DNA of 64,000 nucleotides. Origin: Acanthamoeba lenticulata (Eukaryota; Discosea; Longamoebia; Acanthamoebidae). This document shows positions 57,543 through 64,000 of the stretch, piece by piece. The notes beneath the pieces were generated by a model. It saw nothing but the letters and a program-made list of their open reading frames with translations. It did not search any database and was not told the origin of the DNA. The position numbers were made by a program, and so were the translations under genes. Location: NCBI GenBank assembly GCA_002179805.1, contig NAVB01000003.1:1-64000 (forward strand), given 5' to 3'. The number at the start of each line of letters is the position of its first letter. The first letter of the stretch is position 1.

Positions 57543-58821
57543 ATGCAAGCCATCAAATGCGTTGTCGTAGGTATGGTCCACTTACCACCTTCTCCCCCCC
57601 TCCTCTTCGCCCGACATCCATTCTTCAATTAGCCATTTTAAAAGATGCAATCGTTTCGTTTGTGCAGGAGATGGTGCCGTGGGCAAGACCTGCATGCTCA
57701 TGTCCTTTGCAAACAACGTCTTCCCACAAGAGTACCCTTTCCGCCCCTTGTCTTCGTTTTCGTTCTTTCGTTTCCTTTCCTTTTTCAAGAAGGATGGAGC
57801 CCCCTTTCACTTGGTTGACAATACCTTGATTCATTGATTTTTGCCTCTTTCATGATCGTGCAAGGAGCTCTCAATCAACCCTTTTTTTCAAATTCACAAC
57901 TTTGAATTTGAATGCCATCTTTTTTTCGCCTGATGAGCCGACGTTTCATTCACCACGCTTCCATCCAGATACATTCCAACGGTTTTTGACAACTACAACA
58001 CGGCCATCATGGTGGACGACTCGCCCTACAACCTCGGGTACTGCCTCCTGCCCCACCTCGACTCTTTGGCGAGTCTGTCATCGTTGGTCGACTTCGAACC
58101 GTCTGCTGCTGTCGCGGGCTGTGACTAAACGCGGACGGCAGGCTGTGGGATACGGCCGGGCAGGAGGAGTACGACCGATTGCGGGCGCTCTGCTATCCCC
58201 AGACCGACGTGTTCCTCATCTGCTTCTCCCTCGTCACCCCGAGCTCCTTCGAGAACGTCCGACTCAGGGTACGCCTCCGCGCGTCCCGTCGTGGAACACA
58301 TCTCGTGCGGCCGCAAATGACACGGGACATGGTTCGTCCCTCTCGCGCACGCGCGCGTGTGTGCAGTGGCAGCCGGAGCTGGCCACGCACTGCCCGACGG
58401 TGCCGTTCATCCTGGTGGGCCTCAAGGTCGACCTCCGGGAGGACCCCTCCGCCCTCGAGACCCTCCACAAGCAGAAGCTCGCCCCCATCGCCACCGACGA
58501 GGTCTTCTTCCTCCTTCACCACCCACAACCATCACCTTGCTCCTTCATGGCCGTCGTTCGTGTGGCTCACGTTGGGCTCGGGTGAACGCGCAGGGTCGGA
58601 GGCTGGCGCAGGAGCTCGGGGCCGCGGCCTACGCCGAGTGCTCGGCCATGACGCAAAAGGGCCTGAAGACGGTCTTTGACGAGGCGACGCGAGCCGTGCT
58701 CAAGAGGCGAGCGGCGGCCGCGGCGGCCGAGGAGCAGATGCGGCGGGACTCAGTGGCGGCGCCTGTCCCGCCGCCCAGCCGGCCGCCGCCCAAGAAGGAG
58801 GGCTGCTGCCTCCTCAGCTGA
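57543..58821 (+). CDS. Rho-family small GTPase, Rac-like
   Basis: Six exons (57543-57570, 57668-57731, 57969-58037, 58142-58268, 58367-58501, 58594-58821) join in phase to 216 residues. G1 is [11 protein letters not shown], the switch I effector loop is [10 protein letters not shown]3 is [12 protein letters not shown], and the Rho insert helix is present ([11 protein letters not shown]). G5 is [10 protein letters not shown]. The G4 motif reads LKVD where TKxD is usual; the key Lys and Asp are kept. The C-terminus is longer than Rac1, with Ala/Glu- and Pro-rich stretches, and ends [10 protein letters not shown], a CAAX box (CLLS) for prenylation. It is expected to control actin at the plasma membrane. 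Confidence 0.95.
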
Positions 58822-59048
58822 GGAGGAGACCTGGTCGTCCTCCATCCCCTATCCTCAGGTGACGACGGTGGTGATGCTATATTGAGAGGAGAGACGAAGA
58901 AGAGCCAAGTAGAGAAGGAGGTGAATGAAGAAGAACGATGATGAAGAAGAAGATGATGAAGGTGATGGAAGATAATGATCATGTATTATGTACAGAGGAA
59001 GGACGCGCGCCCGGCGCGCCAACGAGCCCAACATTCACTCACTCGCCA

Positions 59049-59799
59049 TCACGGGCCACATTCTTCGCGTGTCTGCGCGCCAAAGAGGAGCGCGTTGACC
59101 GTCGCGACGGGCAGGTCGCACAGGGGCGGCACGTCGCTGGAGCCCAACGTTTCTCCCGGATGCTGGTGCAGCTGGCCGAAGGCCGCCCGGCGGCGTAGGA
59201 GGGCCTCGACCAGGACCGCGCCGTCCCGCGTGCCCTCGGCGGGCGCCACCGTGTGCTCGTCTGCCGAGAGGCGAGCAAGTGGGGAGGAGATGAGGAAGAT
59301 GATGACGGGGCAAGGATGAAGGACGAGACAGAGAGTACCGACGAGGGTGGTGCGGGCGTCGAGGGGCGTGCTGAGGGCCCAGTTGAGAGCCGAGTAGAAG
59401 AGGAACTGGAAGAAGAGGTAGCTTACGCACAACCACGCCGGGAATGCCGACGCCCAGTACCTGCCGAAGTCGTTCTAGTTGTTGCCTCGTCGGTGGGGAT
59501 GAGGTGCGGGGCAGAAGACGTACTTGGAGGGATAGTAGGTGACCCCGAGCCACTCGAGCCACTCCTCGGGGAGGAAGGCCCACAACACGTACGCCACTGC
59601 GCACCGAGTCGTGAGGGAGGAGAGGCAAACAAAGAACACAAGGCTACACGGGTAAGAAGGCACCAAAAGTGAGGCCTGTTGCTATCCACGCAACAAAACC
59701 GTAGACCTCCACGTTACCGCCTCTTTTCTCCTGCGTGGGTTGCGGTGACTCGGTCAGACTGGGGGAGGAGTCGTGGCCTCGTTCATCTCGCAGCTCCAT
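59049..59799 (-). CDS. PIGP: PIG-P, GPI-GlcNAc transferase subunit P
   Basis: Four exons (59799-59664, 59596-59524, 59460-59339, 59260-59049) join in phase to 180 residues. The family signature is clear: VEVYGFVAWIATGLTFVAY, VLWAFLPEEWLEWLGV, TYYPSKYWASAFPAWL and, near the C-terminus, DVPPLCDLPVATVNALLF. Two hydrophobic segments near residues 33-55 and 80-105 fit the two membrane spans of PIG-P. It is a small ER-membrane subunit of the complex that starts GPI-anchor synthesis with PIG-A. It is head-to-head with the TRAF7-like gene, only 78 bp between start codons. Confidence 0.93.
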
Positions 59800-59877
59800 C
59801 TTCGCGAGTGGTTGGAAAGAGAAATTGTTTTCCCTTTTGCTTTCCGCTTCATTCTTTGTGTGTGAAAAGCGAAGAAG
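59800..59877. promoter_or_regulatory. Very short divergent promoter, PIG-P and TRAF7-like gene
   Basis: 78 bp lie between the two ATG codons. It is pyrimidine-rich towards the plus-strand gene, with TTTCCCTTTTGC near 59829-59840. Both transcription starts must be in this space or inside the opposite gene's leader. Confidence 0.5.
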
Positions 59878-62667
59878 ATGGAGAGGACGACGTCCTCAAG
59901 CAGCAACGGCTTTAGAGATGGGCCGACCACGGAGCACGACGAGCTCCTTACCTCTGCCAAGTCCACATCGCACGTTAGGGGCGCGAAAAAGAAGAGCCCC
60001 CTGCTCGTTTCGCACCTGAGTGATCCAAAAATCGCCAAGATGAGTTCGGGCTCGGCTATTCCCCTCAACACCAAGCATCAAAGCGGGTCCCCCGTGCTGA
60101 GCCCCGCTCCAATAAGACGGGCTCCCGTCAAGTGGAAGATGGGCAGCGCCGCCGCCTACCCACTGCGAGTGGCGTCGTCATCAAACATCAGCTGGAGCGC
60201 GAGTAGCGTCGCCAGCGGCACAAGTGACTTCGGCAGCTTTGAAGATGAAGAGAGGGAGCTCAGTGGGGTGGATACCGACTACTACGACGACATCGATGAC
60301 GACGCACCGCTGCTCTTCGCCACGCCCCCCTCCGAGATGCTGCGTTGCCCGCTACACGGAGGCCTGCTGGCCGACCCGGTCAACACGCCTTGTGGCCACT
60401 CTTTCTGCCGTTCGTGCGTCCTGGAGGCCACCAAAGCGACGGGCGGCCTCGTGCCCTGCCCCATTGACGGCGCCCCGCTAGATGCAGAACACATCTTCCC
60501 CAATCTCGCCCTAGCCGGCCATTTACGCGAGCTCCCCATTCGGTGCCGCTACGGCGTCAAACGAGTAGACGGGGGTGAAGACGGGGACGAGCACACCCAT
60601 CAACAGAATGCGCAGTTGGTGCCCGATCCCGACGGCTGCCCCGAGGTCATCGCCCTCGGCGCCCGTCGCCAGCACGAAGCTGCCTGTCTCTACGCGCCAG
60701 CCCGCTGTCCCTACTGCGACGCCGCCTCCCTGCGCCGCATGAACGTGGCCGAGCACGCCCGCGTCTGCGCGCACATTCCATGCCCCCAACGGGCCTACGG
60801 CTGCGCCTTTACAGGGTCCGAGCGCGAGATCGAGGCCCACCGCCGCACCTGCGTCTACGAAGCCCTTCGCGGCTTCCTCGCCCGCTACGACGAGGAACGG
60901 GCTGCCATGGGCCGCCGCTTGCGCGAACAGCGCCAGGAGAACATCGCCCTGCGCGAGACCGTGGCCCAGCTTGCCCTACGCGTGCAGGAGCTCGTTGCCG
61001 TTTTGGAGACCAAGACAGGTAAGTCCCCCCTGGTGCTCGTGTAGCGCTACGTTGTGCTGATGTCAGCTGACATCACGCACAGCGCACTATGACGCGACGC
61101 TCCAGCACTTGGCCGAGGCGCGGCCGGGCATGTCATCGGCGGCGGCAGTGGCTGCGCGCCCAATGTCGGCGGGCGCGATGCGACCGCCCATGCGGTCCGG
61201 CCTCCGGCCACCCTCGCGAGGCGAGGGCATTGTCGGGCTCTCGCCTTCGCCCTCGTCGGCCGCCCTCTTGGCGTCCGCGCCCGCCACAGCCCCGGCGCCG
61301 CTCCTGGTCCGCGAGCGGGCCGCCACCACAGCCGTGGTCTCCTCGGCCTCTCCGATGGCGGGCGGCAGCGCTGATGGCTCCGCTGAGGCTCTTGCCGCTG
61401 AGGCCATCGCGGCGGGCGACGCGCATAGCTTCAAGCTCAAGGGCGAGTTCCTCGGGCATGAGGTGAACGCCTACGCCATCATAGTCCCTCTGCATTCCAG
61501 ACATACCAACCATCCCAACTATTCATTTGTGTCGCGAGCAGGGGCCGGTGCTGTCGCTGGCGGTGAGCAAGAAGCAACAGATCCTGATCAGCGGCTCGGC
61601 CGACAAGACGATTCGGGTTCGTCCGTCGGCGCTTCATCCGCCCTCCTCCTCACTTGACAATGAAGGTGACGTCGGCGGGTGGGTTGGGTGGCAGATATGG
61701 GACCTGGGCACGCTCAAGCTGCGGCATACGCTGGTCGGGCACGATGATGGCGTGCGCGCCGTGGTGGTCGTCGGCCGCAAGCTCATCAGCGGCTCTGCCG
61801 ACAAGACCATCCGGGTGCGTCCGTTTTTATGTTGATTTTTTTTTTTTTTTGTAAGATTAATGATGATCGTGAGCAGGTGTGGAATTTGAAGACCATGAAG
61901 CACGAGCGGACGATCACGGGCCACGGAAACTCGATCTGCCGACTCGTGGTGGAGGGCAACCTCCTCTTCTCCGGCAGTTACACCGAAATCAAGGTATGTG
62001 CCCCACATTCTTCCCCCTGGCCACACTCATGTGCTGACGCCATGGCGGCCTCGAGCAGGTGTGGAACGTGAAGACCTACGAGTGCATCGCGACGCTCAAG
62101 GGCCACACCCACTGGGTGCGCGGTCTCTGCGTCTCCAACGGGTTCCTCTACAGCGGCTGCCACGACCTCATCAAGGCGCGTCCTTTCAGCAGGAACCATT
62201 CTTTTTATGAATTCTTAAAGAATATCATTTCAATAATTCCTGAATTTTATTTATAATTTCCGAATATTTTTGAAACATTAATGAAAAAAATCCAGGTGTG
62301 GGACGTGAGCACGTTCAGGTGCATCAACAACCTGACGGGCCGGTACGGGAGCATCTACTCGATCGCGGTGGTGGGCCAGTCGCTGCTGGTGGGCATCTAC
62401 GAGAACGCCATCATGGTGTTCGACCTGGTCAGCTTCGACAGTGTGGCCCTCGGGGCCGACATGGGCCCGGTCTACGCCGTGTGCATCCACGAGCGGCGCC
62501 TCTTCACGGGCTCCTACAACACGCACATCAAGGTGTGGAATCTGGACACCTTCCGCTGCGTGCAGACCATCAAGTGCCACACGAGCAGCGTGGAGGCGCT
62601 GGTGGTCACCAATGACGGCCTCTACAGCGCCTCTTCGGACAAGTCCATCAAGTTCTTCACCAGCTAG
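59878..62667 (+). CDS. TRAF7-like protein: RING, TRAF-type zinc fingers, coiled coil, WD40 propeller
   Basis: Probable E3 ubiquitin ligase. A Ser-rich N-terminus (about 155 residues) precedes a RING with LRCPLHGGLLADPVNTPCGH, SFCRSC and VPCPIDGAPL. TRAF-type zinc fingers follow (CLYAPARCPYC, EHARVCAHIPCPQR, YGCAFTGSE), then a coiled coil (EERAAMGRRLREQRQENI). After a Ser/Ala linker come seven WD40 blades, for example GPVLSLAVSKKQQILISGSA, VWNVKTYECIATLKGH and VWNLDTFRCVQTIKCH, ending KSIKFFTS. The domain order equals that of TRAF7. Most WD repeats are separate exons broken at the same spot, just before the VW. The first exon runs 59878 to about 61018. Confidence 0.9.
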
Positions 62668-62842
62668 CCACAGCTGCTTCTTGGTGTTGTAAATATTTTG
62701 TTTATTTTATTTGTGTATTTCATCCTGATTTCTTTTCTTAGCGAAGAAAAGCTGCTGAAAAAGACAAGGCGCACAAGACGTGGCGTGACTTCTAATCGCA
62801 CATCAAATTGGAAGCGCGCTTCATCAACACAAACAAAACACG

Positions 62843-64000
62843 ATGCAGGATCCCTTCTATGTTGTAAAAGAGTACGTTTCTCGTCGTTGTCATGGGCCGT
62901 GACCGGATGATCACCACCCCCACAATTTTAGATAACTGCAATTATATCTCTTTGTTTTCACACACAAGCAAGTGGGTGCTTCGCCTTCACGACCTTTTTA
63001 ATGCGTAATTATGCACTTTATTTATTGTATCTATTTATTCTCGCTGCAGGGAGGTGGTGCAGAGCGTTAATGGGGCGCGCACGCTCTACGGGCGATGGCA
63101 AGAGCTCCTCAACACGACCAACACGGCCGAGGACGAGGAGTTCAAGTGGACTACCCACGAGCTCAAGCGCGTCCTCAAGAGCATCGAATGGGACCTGGTT
63201 GACCTCGATGAGACCATCAATATCCTTTTCTCCCTTCTCCTCCTCTCCTCGCCTTCTTTCAACGACACGACACGCGCGGGTTGCGTGTGCGGTGTGTGCC
63301 CTTAACTCGTGGGCACGTATCGTGGAGGGCAACCGGGCCAAGTTCCGGATGAACGAGGACGAGGTGGCCGAGCGACGCCGATTCGTGACCGACACACGCG
63401 CGGCCGTCGCGCAGATGAAGCAAGAGATCGATAACCCGGCCACCCGCGCCAAGGTCGAGCGCGACCAGCGCGCCGTACGGCGATCCCTTCACCCGCGCGC
63501 GCAAAACGCACACACGGGACTCTTGGGGGCATGGCTGGATGACACGCGCGCGTGTGACCCGAGGACAGGCGTTGATCCCATCATCAACGACGATGGGCGT
63601 GCCGCGAACGTCGCGGGAGAAGCTCGAGGCGGCCATCCGAGACGACAACGATGCCTTCATTCAGGCCCAAGTCGACCGCCACAGTGTACGGCCTTGACCT
63701 CTTCTTCTTCTTCTTCTTCTTGTTCTTGCGGCTGACGACGGATGGGGTGGTGGTTGTGGGAATGCAGGAGATGCGCCGGGAGGAGGACGAGCATCTGGAC
63801 CACCTGGAGCGGGGTCTGGGCAAGCTGAGCGAGATGTCTCTCACGATCCATGAGGAGCTCGAGGACCAGGACGAGTACGTGCTGATTTCACGTGCCTGCA
63901 CAAGCCGGACGACTGGTGATGATGATGTTGACCATATGGTGGTGGTTTGGTGGACAGGTTGCTGGACAAATTCCACAACGAGGTAGCCTCTACGTCCAAC
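62843..64000 (+). CDS. Syntaxin-6-like Qc-SNARE (3' end outside window)
   Basis: Exon 1 (62843-62871) encodes MQDPFYVVK and joins exon 2 at 63050. The N-terminal three-helix domain reads VVQSVNGARTLYGRWQEL, WTTHELKRVLKSIEWDL and VDLDETI, then after an intron IVEGNRAKFRMNEDEVAERR and TDTRAAVAQMKQEI. The SNARE helix begins RREEDEHLDHLERGLGKL and continues SLTIHEELEDQDE, then LLDKFHNEV. This is the order of syntaxin 6/10 and plant SYP61, which act in TGN-endosome traffic. The C-terminal half of the SNARE helix and the membrane anchor are beyond 64000. Confidence 0.92.

Overview
The window looks like nuclear DNA of a free-living amoeba, most probably Acanthamoeba. The coding sequence is GC-rich and cut by many short GT-AG introns (about 50-150 bp). 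The genes are typical of eukaryotes (histone H4, MCM7, VPS4, Elongator subunit, PIG-A, PIG-P, a Rho GTPase, syntaxin 6). An actin-derived pseudogene starts [13 protein letters not shown], as amoebozoan actins do, and there are dispersed single 5S rRNA genes. The species is an inference; the eukaryotic character is directly visible.

Layout, left to right. 87-1365: 3' part of PIG-A. 1755-3694: charged coiled-coil protein. About 3945-6766: hybrid histidine kinase/response regulator with an N-terminal MEDS-like sensor domain, a bacterial-style signalling protein. 6931-7539 (-): small heat-shock protein. 8069-8401 (-): intronless histone H4 with a lengthened tail. 8639-9959: mitochondrial carrier. 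10083-12572: VPS4-type AAA ATPase. 12720-13920 (-): GATA zinc-finger protein. 15316-16632: secreted nucleoside hydrolase. 17006-20341 (-): MCM7, divergent from a USP25/28-like deubiquitinase at 20583-25221. 25559-26146: second small heat-shock protein.

26.2-34.4 kb is more mixed. It holds three identical 5S rRNA genes (26399-26517 minus, 32771-32889, 33958-34076), a near-identical copy of a piece of the VPS4 gene beside the first 5S gene, an F-box/kelch protein (27182-29604), a 37-codon ORF behind a TATA-like box (30028-30141), adenylate kinase (30502-31356 minus), ELP6 (31677-32623 minus) and a rearranged actin pseudogene (33178-33690).

34374-48241 (-) is read as one giant gene for a type I surface protein. 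It has a signal peptide, two long arrays of PPC-like beta-sandwich repeats, each followed by an SbsA-type Ig-like segment and EGF-like modules, then one membrane span and an acidic cytoplasmic tail. One intron carries a long, almost fully paired hairpin and another a cluster of inverted repeats.

The right end holds an IFRD-like protein (48763-51529), an SH3/DEP protein with a long Arg-Glu/Arg-Asp tract (51823-53786), a methylcrotonyl-CoA carboxylase alpha-type biotin enzyme (54007-56989 minus), a Rac-like GTPase (57543-58821), PIG-P (59049-59799 minus) head-to-head with a TRAF7-like RING/WD40 protein (59878-62667), and the 5' part of a syntaxin-6-like Qc-SNARE (62843 to the window end).

Most genes are unrelated housekeeping neighbours. 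PIG-A and PIG-P are subunits of the same GPI-GlcNAc transferase, and VPS4, syntaxin 6 and the deubiquitinase share endosomal/ubiquitin themes, but no operon-like logic is expected. Exon borders were derived by hand from splice signals, reading phase and family conservation. Where no join preserves the frame this is stated.
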